A stretch of 64,000 bases of DNA from Sporobolomyces roseus (taxonomy: Eukaryota; Basidiomycota; Microbotryomycetes; Sporidiobolales; Sporidiobolaceae): positions 310,001-374,000 of the forward strand of contig JADILM010000009.1 of assembly GCA_016617785.1 (NCBI GenBank). Reading direction: 5' to 3'. The position numbers were made by a program, and so were the translations under genes. Positions 1-9,889 of this stretch are shown here, piece after piece. How positions within the stretch are numbered: the stretch's first letter is position 1; every line of letters begins with the position of its first letter. The notes under the pieces were generated by a model. That model was given only the letters and a program-made list of their open reading frames with translations. It was not told where the DNA came from and made no database searches.

Positions 1-2
1 TC

Positions 3-329
3 AAGAAGGAACCTCCTTACCCCAGAACAATCTATGAATTCCGTGTTAATTCTTCGACTTCTTTCGATCTGCCAACTTCTCCCGCACCATCACCAGCTCG
101 ACTCGACAATCTCCTCTCCTGGCGCCTCAAAGCTCAATACTCCTCTTCTCCCCCGGAAGCCCTGCTGCATCAAGCAGTCAAAACGAGAAACGATAACGAC
201 ATTCGAGATTTCATTCGTCAAGTCTTCGCGCTCTTGCCGCCCGGAACGCTCACTCTCCAGATGGCGATCCGACAAGTTGCTGATGACTGGAGCTTACCTG
301 TCAAAACAGTACGAGGATGGTTCGCTTGA
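3..329 (+). CDS. 3' end of an unrecognised protein-coding gene (partial)
   Basis: An open frame enters from the left edge and ends at TGA 327-329, giving about 108 residues. The composition looks coding: Pro/Ser-rich at first, then a helical C-terminus with LLPPGTLTLQMAIRQV followed by DDWSLPVKTVRGWFA. The ending V..WF recalls the third helix of a homeodomain, but the stop follows at once and the Asn and Arg of a WFxNxR motif are absent. I therefore do not assign a function. The gene starts outside the window. It could also be an internal exon whose donor lies near position 308. Confidence 0.4.
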   Translation, partial: KKEPPYPRTIYEFRVNSSTSFDLPTSPAPSPARLDNLLSWRLKAQYSSSPPEALLHQAVKTRNDNDIRDFIRQVFALLPPGTLTLQMAIRQVADDWSLPVKTVRGWFA

Positions 330-820
330 TTTGTTGAGAAAGGGTCTGTAACCGATTTTGTCAATCTCAATCCGCTTGAAACAATGGCCAATCTATCGCT
401 TTCGAGCACGCTCTGTTTCACAGAAAGACCTCTCCGTGGAGATCACGAGTAACACGAACTTTGCCCTGTCGAGACTCTGGATCTAACTGCCGGAAATGCT
501 TTGGAGACTAAAGAATCGATTTGAGCTCACTTCGAATCGATCGCGGACTTATAGAAGCATAGTCAATTGAATACAACTATTCTTGCACTTGTTTGACTGC
601 TGCAAAGCCGAAGACTTGAGTTGTTGAACACAATTAAAGTTGAAGTAGCTCGTTCAGCGAGATGAAGTGAAAGGTCAAAAAGAGAGAAGCCCGCTTTTTT
701 CAGTACTACTCTAGTTTGGTTCTTTCTTGCAACACGACTTCCGCTTCCAGGTCAGATACAAAGCTATCGAGTCGATACGATTCAAGCGATTTCAAGCGTT
801 TCATTCTATGTACTCAGTTT
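330..820. other. intergenic, no supported gene
   Basis: Convergent intergenic space between the partial gene at the left edge and the first F-box gene on the minus strand. It contains only short antisense frames. The last part, from about 780, resembles the sequence just beyond the F-box relic at 5.1 kb. Confidence 0.4.
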
Positions 821-2461
821 CTAATCTTCCAACCATTCCTTCAATTCCTTGACCGGTTCGAGCACCCTCCTCACTTCTTCCACTCCAGCATCATCAACAT
901 CCTCACAGCCGTTCACCCTTTCCTGAGCCCAATTCAAGAGTTCCTTCGTCGACTTGAGATCGTGATCGATTCCTACTTCTGGACGATAAGCTCCATTGGA
1001 CGATTCGGAGGCACTGTGGTCCTCCTGGCCATCGTCTTCATCGTTCTGACATTCGGTGTCGGCATGGTGACTGAGCTGAGCTGGTGTACGAAGGCGAGTA
1101 TCGGCAGTTTCGTTGGAGAAAACCACGATTTCCGAGTTTACTTCGACCGTGACATCGCCTTTCAATGTGCCAAACTCCTCGACAGCGCGTCGCGAGATCT
1201 CAGAAGAGTTGATCCGTAAAGCTTCGAGACTTGAAGAGTAGGCTCCGAGTTCCGAGACGAGCTTGCGCATTTCGAGGACTTCCTCGTCGAATGTCGACTC
1301 GTAACGTCGCGCGGAGGTATACGATAGGGCGATCGAAGTGATAGAAGGGAGATTGAGACAACGAATGAGGACGTGTAGGTGAAGGACAGGGCAGTCGACG
1401 ATTTCGAGGGAGGTGAGTTTCGGGAGGAGGAACGAATTCGACTTGATTTCGTCGAGAGTGTTGGAGCGGAAGGTGAACTTGAAGGACTCGAGCAAAGGGA
1501 AGAGAGTAGCGAGTTTGAATTCGCTGGATGTGGTACGCCCGTCGAAGCGTTCGAGGTCGAGCGTGAGTGAGCGGAGGGAAGTCAGGAGGCGAAACGTGTT
1601 GAAGTCGGAGAGCACATCTGAATCGACCGGTTCGACGATCTGTTCGTCGAATTCATGGGTATGGACGATGGAAAGACTGTGAAGGTTCGAGCATTCGTAG
1701 AGGATCGAACTGAACTCTGAGTTCTCTGACTCCAGAATGGGGAATCCGTGGCTCAAAGGCGACCGAAGGGTGAGGGAATCGATCCCACCGTAGTTCTGAC
1801 TCAACAAGAATTCAACCACCTCTTCCTCGACTGTCAAGTCCCATGACGTGATGTGCTTAGCGATGTGAGCGAAAGCTTCGCGTGCTCGTCGACTCTTGAT
1901 CAACTTGGTAGCGTCGGTCGTCGTGGGTTTGAGTTGTAGCTGGCGATTGAGCTCGTTCGTGAGCCCCGTAATGCTGCGCAGATTCGGGAGGAAAGGCATA
2001 GTGCGACAGACGAAGAAGAATATTGAGTTTTCGATGCGTCGAACTGAATGGTCGAAGATAACGGTGGTGATACAATTCCCGGTAGGTGCGCCTAAGATCG
2101 CGAACTGAAAGACATCGGCTTGTTCCGTGGAAAGCTTCAGGGTCTGAAGGTGAATAGACAGCTCAGCAAGAAAGAGGACGAAAAGAGGAACTGAGAAATT
2201 GTAACTCACGGTGAAGAGATGTTTGATAGCCATCAGTCTAAGAGTCTTGTTCACCATTGAGATAGCTGAGCAGCTCCGCCCCCACCATTCATCGTAGTTC
2301 AAGGTCTCCGAGATGCCCTTCGTCTTGCCCTTTGCAAGGTCTTTCTTTCTTCCAGGCTTTGCTTCATCTTTCTCCCGCCTCGTCTTGTACATCTCATCCG
2401 ATTCATGACACAGATCGACGATACGCTGAAGAGTCTCGTTGGGAAGCGAGTTGAAGTTCAT
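821..2461 (-). CDS. F-box/LRR-like protein 1
   Basis: An F-box occupies the extreme N-terminus (FNSLPNETLQRIVDLCHE, then SMVNKTLRLMAIKHLFT). F-box proteins of this kind are substrate adaptors of SCF ubiquitin ligases; the long leucine-rich remainder is the presumed substrate-binding part. I chose the ATG at 2461 because the next F-box paralogue starts at the same place; an in-frame TTG upstream is not needed. The frame of 547 codons is open throughout. However, 2144-2209 (66 nt, GTGAGT to TTCAG) looks like an intron whose length is a multiple of three. Removing it joins HLFT to TLKLS, as in the neighbouring paralogue. The C-terminus ends EPVKELKEWLED. Confidence 0.8.
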   Translation of the reverse strand: MNFNSLPNETLQRIVDLCHESDEMYKTRREKDEAKPGRKKDLAKGKTKGISETLNYDEWWGRSCSAISMVNKTLRLMAIKHLFTVSYNFSVPLFVLFLAELSIHLQTLKLSTEQADVFQFAILGAPTGNCITTVIFDHSVRRIENSIFFFVCRTMPFLPNLRSITGLTNELNRQLQLKPTTTDATKLIKSRRAREAFAHIAKHITSWDLTVEEEVVEFLLSQNYGGIDSLTLRSPLSHGFPILESENSEFSSILYECSNLHSLSIVHTHEFDEQIVEPVDSDVLSDFNTFRLLTSLRSLTLDLERFDGRTTSSEFKLATLFPLLESFKFTFRSNTLDEIKSNSFLLPKLTSLEIVDCPVLHLHVLIRCLNLPSITSIALSYTSARRYESTFDEEVLEMRKLVSELGAYSSSLEALRINSSEISRRAVEEFGTLKGDVTVEVNSEIVVFSNETADTRLRTPAQLSHHADTECQNDEDDGQEDHSASESSNGAYRPEVGIDHDLKSTKELLNWAQERVNGCEDVDDAGVEEVRRVLEPVKELKEWLED

Positions 2462-3088
2462 CTTTGAGAGAGTGAGCAAGAGATCTGGCACGAACGGAAG
2501 AGTGATCAGCTACTGCAGCAGAAGATAACCCAAAAAGCCTCACGTACCTTTGTAGCAGTCTTGTAGCTCCTCTGATTCGAGTCGAAGGGAGGAGTTGCTG
2601 ATTCGAGATGAGCGAGTTGATCGAGTCGAGTCCTGAATGAGGAAGCGCGAGACTTCTTGAAGATGCTGTGACTGGACTAGTATTGATGCAGAGTTGTTCT
2701 AAGCGAGTCCGAAGTGATCGAGTGTTGTGAGGTGATTTTTCGAGCGATTGGGAGGAAACAGAAAGCGAAATCGAATCGAACCTTTCGCAAGACTCTCGCA
2801 AATTTGCTTGACCGAGCCTGGCACTACGCTATACAAACTGTGGATAAGCGGAAAGCGAGACGCTATCAGAAGCCCTGCTCGGAAGAGAGAACGATTCTCC
2901 TCACTTCGAACAGAATCGCAATTTCGCAAGGTCGACGCTTCCTTCCTGTCGGCTCCTCGTGAATCGTGAAGAGGGTTTCCCTGAAGGTCACGTATCAATA
3001 CTCTGAGTAGGAGGACGAACGCACAATCGATCTCGGGTATTTCAACATTCCTCTCTTCCGACAACTTCGTCACTTCGCTAATCCTCCA
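2462..3088. other. intergenic between two tandem F-box genes
   Basis: This is the upstream region of F-box gene 1 and the 3' flank region between it and F-box gene 2, both read leftwards. Only shadow frames are present. I see no repeat or RNA gene. Confidence 0.4.
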
Positions 3089-4693
3089 TCAATCCTCGAT
3101 CCATTCCATCAACTCCTCGACAGGTTTCAAGACTCGATCTAGTTCTTTCGCACCCACCGTGTCCCCGTCCCTCGTCTTCTCCGCATAATCTTCGGCCCAG
3201 TTCAAGATTCGCCTCGATTTGTCGTAAAGTAGAGAAGAGGGAGAGATAACGTCGGTGATGTATCGAGCAGGGAGCGGCTTCGTGTCGTTACGGTGGTGGT
3301 GAAGAGATTGAAGGGTGTTCAATCTTCGAGATTCCTCATGTGATGGTTTTCCGTTGTAGTCAATCGCGACGTTTCCTCCGAGAAGATTGAAGAGGTGATA
3401 AAGGGCACGGGCACAGTGAGAATAGGACGACACGTTGCTGAAGCGCTTGAGAGTTGGACGATAGGGAGCAAGCGCAGCCGCCGCCAATTTGGCTTCATTC
3501 AGTCCAGCTGTAGCAAAGCGCGAGAAGAGGTCGAAAGGTTTGGGCGTGATCGTGAGAAGACTCGAAAGGGAGGGGAGGTCGAGGCAATGGAGTAGTCCCG
3601 TCACGTACTCGAGAGAGTAGGCATTTTTGATTTCGAGACTCGTCAAGCTAGGGAGGATGATTTTTGGGTTGAGACTGAGCTCGAGTGGTTCACCGCGAAG
3701 GGTGATGCTGAATGATTCGAGTGAAGGGAATAGAGCGGCAAATTTGATCTCGTTCAAACTGGTCGACTGGGCGAAACGGCGGAAATCGAGGTCGAGAGAA
3801 CGAAGGTTGTGGGCGAACGAGTAGGAAGTTTTGAGAGCTGAATCATGAATAGGAGTGGCCCTTTCGGATGCTACCTCCTCCGCATCTTCGTCGTAGTGTT
3901 GACAGATAGCGAGCGAACGGAGATTTCGACACCGAGCGAGGACGGCAGGGAACGGAGATTTGGGATCTTGGAGTATGGGAGGCTCTTGGGGATAAGTCGA
4001 TGCGAGTCTCAGTGTCTCGAACTTGACATCATTGCAGTCGAGTAAGACGTTCAGTTGCTGAGCGTCGGCCGAGAAGCCGAGGGTGTTGACCTGTGCTGCG
4101 AGCTTTAAGAGAACGCTGCGATTTCTTCTGCGCTCCACCTCCAGATCGAACGTAGAGCTATTTTTGTGGAGCTTGACTCCCGGCAAGAGTCCAGAGCTTC
4201 CACACAGTCCGAACAGAACCGTTTCATCGATACCTGTGAGGGCCGAAATGTTGGGGAGGAATGGTGCTACGAGATAGCCGAAAGTGGTGAACTGAAGCGA
4301 GGTGGCGGGCGAGAAGTATTCATCGAAGGAGAGACGAGTGAAGCATTTGCCGAGGAAAGAGGGCGCGATGCAGAACTGAAAGACTGGATCTTGAATCCTC
4401 GACAAACGAAGAGTCTGTAAATTTCCGTTCCAAGTCAGCGCTGTGAACGTGGCGAAGTCGTAGGAAGGATGTCTCACGGTGAAGATATATTTCGCAGATA
4501 GACTACGTAGCGTCTTGTTCACCATTGACATCGCTGAACAACTTCTTCCCCTCCAATCCTTTGAATCTTGCTTCTCCGTTACCTCCCCCTTTGCAGGTCT
4601 CGCCTCCATCCGCTTCTTGTAATTTCTATCCGCTTCATGACAGTAATCAACGATACGCTGTAAGGTTTCGTTGGGTAGAGAGTTGAAGGTCAT
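3089..4693 (-). CDS. F-box/LRR-like protein 2
   Basis: A tandem paralogue of F-box protein 1. It has the same N-terminal box (FNSLPNETLQRIVDYCHE, SMVNKTLRSLSAKYIFT) and nearly the same C-terminus (LKPVEELMEWIED), while the middle has diverged strongly. Start ATG is at 4693. The frame has 535 codons. A probable in-frame intron lies at 4415-4477 (63 nt, GTGAGA to TTACAG), in the position matching the 66-nt candidate in gene 1; splicing would join YIFT to TLRLS. The role is inferred only as an SCF-type substrate adaptor. Confidence 0.8.
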   Translation of the reverse strand: MTFNSLPNETLQRIVDYCHEADRNYKKRMEARPAKGEVTEKQDSKDWRGRSCSAMSMVNKTLRSLSAKYIFTVRHPSYDFATFTALTWNGNLQTLRLSRIQDPVFQFCIAPSFLGKCFTRLSFDEYFSPATSLQFTTFGYLVAPFLPNISALTGIDETVLFGLCGSSGLLPGVKLHKNSSTFDLEVERRRNRSVLLKLAAQVNTLGFSADAQQLNVLLDCNDVKFETLRLASTYPQEPPILQDPKSPFPAVLARCRNLRSLAICQHYDEDAEEVASERATPIHDSALKTSYSFAHNLRSLDLDFRRFAQSTSLNEIKFAALFPSLESFSITLRGEPLELSLNPKIILPSLTSLEIKNAYSLEYVTGLLHCLDLPSLSSLLTITPKPFDLFSRFATAGLNEAKLAAAALAPYRPTLKRFSNVSSYSHCARALYHLFNLLGGNVAIDYNGKPSHEESRRLNTLQSLHHHRNDTKPLPARYITDVISPSSLLYDKSRRILNWAEDYAEKTRDGDTVGAKELDRVLKPVEELMEWIED

Positions 4694-5104
4694 CTCGAAA
4701 GGAGGAGCGAGAGAGCTGTCACAAACGAGACGTGATCAGCTTGGCACCGAATTAGGATACTGAGAGATTTTCATACCTCTTGAGCAGCTCTGTGTGCCGT
4801 CTGATTCGAGCTGAGAGGAGGAATAGCTTGTCTGAGATGACGGAATGTATCGAGTTCGAATCGAGTAATCGAGGCGTAGAATCGGCTGAGGATAGTACTG
4901 ATCAGTTAGGAGTAGTTGTCGAGTCGATTCTGGAGAGTTCAGAGTCTGTTCGAGCCGAAGAGTTGACGCTTCGAATGAAGAGAAGGAGAATGAGAGAGAG
5001 GCCTTCTAACTTCTCTCAAATCTCTCGCGTTTGAGTACTTTGAGCGAGCAGGATCGAATGATCTAGTCAAGGACGCAACGTTAAGGTACCAGCAAAAAAG
5101 CGGC

Positions 5105-5262
5105 TTCAAGCGTTTCAATTCATTTCTTCGCACTCTGCGTTTCTTAATCTTCCAACCATTGCCTCAATTCCTTGACTGGTTCCTCGACTCCAGCAACATC
5201 AACAGCCTGACATCCTTAGCTGCCCTCCTGAGTTCAAATCCAACAGATCCTTCGTTTTGAAT
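5105..5262 (-). pseudogene. relic of the 3' end of an F-box gene
   Basis: Reads on the minus strand as VDVAGVEEPVKELRQWLED followed by a stop (plus-strand TTA at 5144-5146). This matches the last residues of F-box protein 1 (VDDAGVEE...EPVKELKEWLED) with a six-codon internal deletion. Similarity continues on both sides of the coding tail, including the 3' flank. No F-box or upstream body accompanies it, so it is a leftover of a deleted tandem copy between F-box genes 2 and 3. Confidence 0.7.
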
Positions 5263-5280
5263 CACCCGATACCCTTCTCT

Positions 5281-6909
5281 CTACCTCTGTGGAGGCTCCT
5301 TCCTCAGCCTCCTCTGCTCAAATGATTCTTCCTGACCTGACTTTCTAGGTGCAAAATCCGTAATTCTCCACCCCTCCAGTCTCTGCGGAGCGTAAACGTC
5401 TTCTTCTTCCTCCCAGTGCACAACTGGTCCATCCTTGACGATTCTCGCATTCTTTCTCAGAGTGTTCCCCACCACAAACGGATCTTCCGCGAGAGTCTCG
5501 ATGATCCACCTCACTTCGAACCCATACTTGATCGGAACCTCTGCCGTTGAATTGACATCGAAAGTCGTTTTGCTGCACGTTTCGGGGTTACCTCCTCCTG
5601 CGAGTTCGACGATCTTGAGATTCGGACAAGGAGTCGAGGGAAGGAGGAGAGGGGACCAGTCGAGGAGTCGCATGTAACCGGATGGACCGATCGAGAGGTG
5701 TTCGAGTCGACGGGGTAGAAGGTGAAGGAAAGGAACTTCGGAAAGTACGATGTCGTGTGCGATGAGGGTGAGGTGCGTGATTGGAAGGTTGAGAGTGGAT
5801 TTGAGAGTAGCTGGAAGTGCCGAGGAAGCTCGAACATGGATTGTCAAGTGTCGGAGATTCGAGAGGAAGGAGAGATCGACCGGTTGCGCCTTTGTCGTAT
5901 GTTTCCACTTGAACTGTCTGATGCCGTCGCAATCTTGAAGACGGATTGAAAGCGTGTGTAGGGTATTGGCTGACAAGTGAAGAATCCACGGCAGTGCTCT
6001 GGGATTACCGATAGCGCGAGAGAAACGAAGAGTATGAAGTAGAGCGGATGACATAGTCGAGGTGGATCGAGGGATGGGATAGTCGGTGCAAAGGTTCGAT
6101 CTAATCTCTTTGAGTAGGGGCAGTCGGGTGAGGAGTGAGAGAGAACTGGCAAAGTTGAAGGTGGCCGAAGGGAGATCGAGGATTTCGAGTTTCGGGCAGT
6201 ACTTGGCGAGTAACGCCGCGAGGGTCTCGTTCGATTCGTAATCGAATCGTTGAGTACACTTGGAGTAGATGCGGTAGAGATTGGACAGGTTGCGGAGGGC
6301 TTCCTCGAGGGTATCGAAGACGACTTGAGGAGTCGGAGCGAACGATTCGAACTCGCGGTAGCCTCCTCGATTGTCGTAGATTACCTTCGACCGGTATCGA
6401 ACCTCCACAGTCTTCACATGAAGCGCACAAGCGGGCTGCTTCGATAGAGTTCGAACGATAGGCGGAATAAACCAATTTCCGATCCTTTCCTCCCAAGGCT
6501 TGCGTTCCCGATAGTACCCCTCCGCATGGTCTGATAGGTCGAGAACAATCGTATGATACAGATGCGAGCGAGCGAGATGTAGGAATCGACGGGAAGCGAG
6601 GGCGAGAGAAGCGAAATCTCGATTTAGGGAGATGGAGTCGAAGATTTGGTTGAGGAGTTCGGGAGGGAGGGGGCATGGCGTAGTGACCGGAGATATAGGA
6701 TGAGGAGGTTTGGGTAGATCGACGAGTGGGTTCTGTGGGGAGGGGGCGATAAGACGAGGCGTTTTCGACTGAAGAGATGAAGCGCTGTAGTCGACGAGAG
6801 AGCGTGAGTCGCGCGTCTGTGAGCGCGTACAAAGTATCACATACACTTGATCTACCACCACCGGTGTTTGTAGCTTTTGCTCCTTCGTTGTCGAGCTCCG
6901 AGTCCTCAT
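5281..6909 (-). CDS. F-box protein 3 (different subfamily)
   Basis: A frame of 542 residues starting at ATG 6909. The F-box lies at about residues 80-125 (LPPELLNQIFDSISL, then ASLALASRRFLHLARSHLYHTIVLDL), after a Ser/Pro-rich leader. The remainder is leucine-rich and lacks recognisable catalytic motifs. It is less similar to F-box proteins 1 and 2 than those are to each other; its cyclin F-type LPPEL opening is closer to the F-box genes further right. Probable SCF substrate adaptor of unknown target. Confidence 0.75.
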   Translation of the reverse strand: MRTRSSTTKEQKLQTPVVVDQVYVILCTRSQTRDSRSLVDYSASSLQSKTPRLIAPSPQNPLVDLPKPPHPISPVTTPCPLPPELLNQIFDSISLNRDFASLALASRRFLHLARSHLYHTIVLDLSDHAEGYYRERKPWEERIGNWFIPPIVRTLSKQPACALHVKTVEVRYRSKVIYDNRGGYREFESFAPTPQVVFDTLEEALRNLSNLYRIYSKCTQRFDYESNETLAALLAKYCPKLEILDLPSATFNFASSLSLLTRLPLLKEIRSNLCTDYPIPRSTSTMSSALLHTLRFSRAIGNPRALPWILHLSANTLHTLSIRLQDCDGIRQFKWKHTTKAQPVDLSFLSNLRHLTIHVRASSALPATLKSTLNLPITHLTLIAHDIVLSEVPFLHLLPRRLEHLSIGPSGYMRLLDWSPLLLPSTPCPNLKIVELAGGGNPETCSKTTFDVNSTAEVPIKYGFEVRWIIETLAEDPFVVGNTLRKNARIVKDGPVVHWEEEEDVYAPQRLEGWRITDFAPRKSGQEESFEQRRLRKEPPQR

Positions 6910-7228
6910 CTTGTTGTTTTGATGTTGGAAGAAAGTTCGAGCTGAAGGCGAGGGTTCGCTGCTGCAGCTGGAAAGCGCGTAGGCTGTATGAGCGAGCTAA
7001 TGGCGAGTGAGAGCGGATCTAGAGGCGAGGCGAGAAGGAAGAAGTCAACGAAGCAGCGGCTCGGGAATCTTCACACTGGTAACTCTCGATGGATCAGTTC
7101 GCAAAGACTATATAGAGTCGAGTCTTATATCTTACAAATGAGAGACAAACAAGTAAAGAATAAAAGAACAACAAGGTTGAAAGTCCAAAAAGAACGAATA
7201 ACAAACGAACTACTCAACTGACTCCCTT
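6910..7228. other. intergenic between F-box gene 3 and SNF4
   Basis: This is the presumed promoter of F-box gene 3 and the 3' flank of SNF4, both on the minus strand. No further gene is supported. Confidence 0.4.
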
Positions 7229-9510
7229 CTACGGTATAGCTTGACCCTCAATAACATCCTCCAACCCACCTTCTTTCGGTCCCGGTACACTAGCACTCGG
7301 TTGAGCAACGAGATTCGAAGGACCGCTGAGATGACCATCCAAACTGAAACTTGAATCTGTCGCTTCTGATCCTCTTCGAGAACCCATCTTGGATCCACCA
7401 GTTGACGAAGCCGCGTCAGTAAGGAATTCGAGATCTGTTTCGAGTCCTGAAGATTGAGAGGGATGGGCTGGGTCATGAGATGATGAAACTCCTCTCAATC
7501 CATGAACGCCTGCGAGTTCATCTTCTCCATTAGCATCTTCCTTCTAACAAATTGTGAGGGCTGAGAGAAAGCAAGTTATAGACTCACCTAATCCAGGTAC
7601 TTCCATTCCTTTCAAATTCTCATGTCCGACCAAAAACCTCAACATGTCGCTCAAACTCAGAATTCCTACCAAACTACCCTTCTTCCTCGCAGGTCTCCCA
7701 TCGACTCCAGCAGGTACGTCCTCTGGTTCGACAATGACGAATCGGTGACAACGTCGTTCTCGGACGTAGGTGAGGACGGAAGAGAGAGTGTCGGATGGAG
7801 TACACGTCATGACTCCGGTGAAATCGGGCGAACGTTGATTGATTGCGTCTTCGATCGTCGAGTCGAGTACTTGATAAGCGTTTTGTCGAACGAGATCCTG
7901 TAACAATCTCGATTGAGTCACTTCCTCGAATAAACGAGAAGTGGAACGAACCGAGAACTTACGACGATATCGACAGTCTCGTACATATTCAACACGATTC
8001 CATCCTCATCGACGATCGGTACCGCACTGATTCCACGTTCCGAAAAGATGTGTACGACATCAAAAACGCTAGTTTTCATCGTCGCAGTCGACAAAGGAAA
8101 GAACCGATCTGAAACTCCCATCGAAGTAGGTGAAGAATGATCTTGTTGATACTCCTTTTCTGGATAAACTGATAAAGGGAACTCGGATCGTCGAGCTGTC
8201 GTTGGTGTATCAGTGCCTGATCGAGGTGAATCAGTTCCTCCTCCGTCTTCAGAGGGTCTCGTTGTTGATGTCGTTGTCGTTGAGGAGGAAGTAGTAGGAT
8301 CATCAGGAAGTGAATCGGCACCACCGGAGAGTAGAGATTCAGGTGATTTGGCGTCTGAGAGAGGAGAGACAGGCGAGAGTGGTTCAGGCGAAGCAGTTCC
8401 TGGTGCGTGAGGTGAAGAGGAGGTAGAGGATTTGTGAGGTGGTGGTTCGTACCAAGCTGCGTAGGTACCGATACCGAGTGAACCGATTGATTGATCCAAT
8501 CTAGCACAATCGTGTGCGCACTGCGAGTACAATCGTCGACATGAATCAGTCTGTGCTTCGAGGGGGGCACACCATTCGGTTCGCAAGTCTACTCACGTTG
8601 ATAGCGATGAATTTAAGAACCCTGTACTGAGTCAAAACGCTGACGATCGTTTCTTTCCCAGTTTGATCATCCTTGTCGACCAAAGGTAACCGTCTCGCAT
8701 GTGTCCGTACGAGTGCAGCACACGCGTCAGAGAGTGGTTGATCTGGATGGACTGATATTGTCGGTGGTGGTGGTACATCGATCGCTTGTTCAATTTCTGG
8801 CAGGCTCAAAACTTCCCGAAATCAGCGAGTTCACCTCGAGAGTTTCAAGATTATTCAGAACTCACTCCGCAGACTCCCTAATTGGAAAGCTTCGACTTCG
8901 GCTACGACATTATCGTATTCGTTTGCGGTGAGGTAGTAATATTGAATCAGGTGAACGATATCGGCCAAAGTAAACATTCCCGAAAACTTTTGGGTTGTCG
9001 AATCATACAGTGGAGCAGATACGACACCTAACTCTCATGCACAGTTGTCAGCTTTACCAGTTTCAAGGGAAGAGGAGTGATCCCTCCTCCCCCACCCCTC
9101 GACTATTTGCGACTCACCATTGGTGACTAGAGCTTGTAAAGATTTCGTAATAGCCAACTTGTTATCCAATACGATCAACCTGTGAACGAACTACTTCAGT
9201 AACAGCTCAGCGAGAGACAGGAGAGAGCGTTTAAAACTGACCTGAATGATTCAGGTAAAATATCATAACAACTCTTACTTCCCAAGAAAGTTCTAATCCC
9301 ATCCAACGCTCTTCTAGTCCTATCTGACAATCCACTCGCGGGTACCCGTCTCCTACTGAGCGAATGAGGAGGTAATTGAGGTCGATTTGCTAATGAAGTC
9401 GGAACTGAAACTGATGTAGAAGGTGAAGGGTTCGTTGTACCTGGTTGAGAGGGTTGAGGGGTCGCTGGATGAGAGTTGGCAGGTGAGTTGTACGCCGAAG
9501 GTATGTCCAT
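7229..9510 (-). CDS. SNF4: AMPK gamma subunit (Snf4-type, four CBS domains)
   Basis: Regulatory subunit of the SNF1/AMPK kinase, which senses AMP/ADP and controls the response to low glucose. Exons, high to low: 9510-9242, 9179-9118, 9027-8866, 8811-8597, 8520-7963, 7897-7588, 7536-7229; all phases close to 627 residues. Family landmarks are IRTFLGSKSCYDILPESFR, SGMFTLADIVHLIQYYY, VSVLTQYRVLKFIAIN, FSERGISAVPIVDEDG and VGILSLSDMLRFLVG. CBS1-2 fill about residues 70-240 and CBS3-4 about 365-510. A Ser/Thr/Pro linker of roughly 110 residues separates the two pairs, and a tail of about 100 residues follows; both exceed yeast Snf4. The last intron is least certain: GTGAGT to GAAG is preferred because it keeps the frame. 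Confidence 0.92.
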
Positions 9511-9889
9511 TGTAGGAGAGGGAGGAAAGATGTCGAGATGACGATTAGAGAGGAAGAGAGAGGAAATGGGGCAGATAGATTGGGCTGTGAAAGGGGAGAA
9601 GGTTGTCGAGTGTCTTTGCTAGCTAGAAGCGAGTGTAGTTGATTGAGCGAATGAATGGGAAGGAGGAAAGCAAGCAGAGTTTCGCTTAAATGGATTGAAG
9701 AGCAGCAGGTCTTTCGCAAACTTCATTCGAGTCTCCAACGAGTCTCCCTTCCTTCCTTTCGCCCGCAGACGACAGCGAACGCTACCCTCCCCAAAATCAA
9801 AGACCTAGGTTATGTGACTACGACAACAATGTGATAATTTTCCTCTTAAATTCTACAATTCCCAAAACCTCCTCCCTCCTTTCCTCGCC
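9511..9889. other. SNF4 upstream region and UVRAG 3' flank
   Basis: Upstream sequence of SNF4 (leftward) meets the 3' end of the UVRAG-like gene, also leftward. It is pyrimidine/purine-asymmetric, with no supported reading frame. Confidence 0.4.

Noticed and set aside
270..329. Homeodomain at the end of the left partial gene
   Set aside because: Only V..WF is present; the invariant Asn and Arg after WF are missing because the frame stops.
2462..2491. N-terminal extension of F-box protein 1 to an upstream in-frame start
   Set aside because: The extension begins with a non-ATG codon and the paralogue at 4693 starts at the equivalent MTFNSLP.
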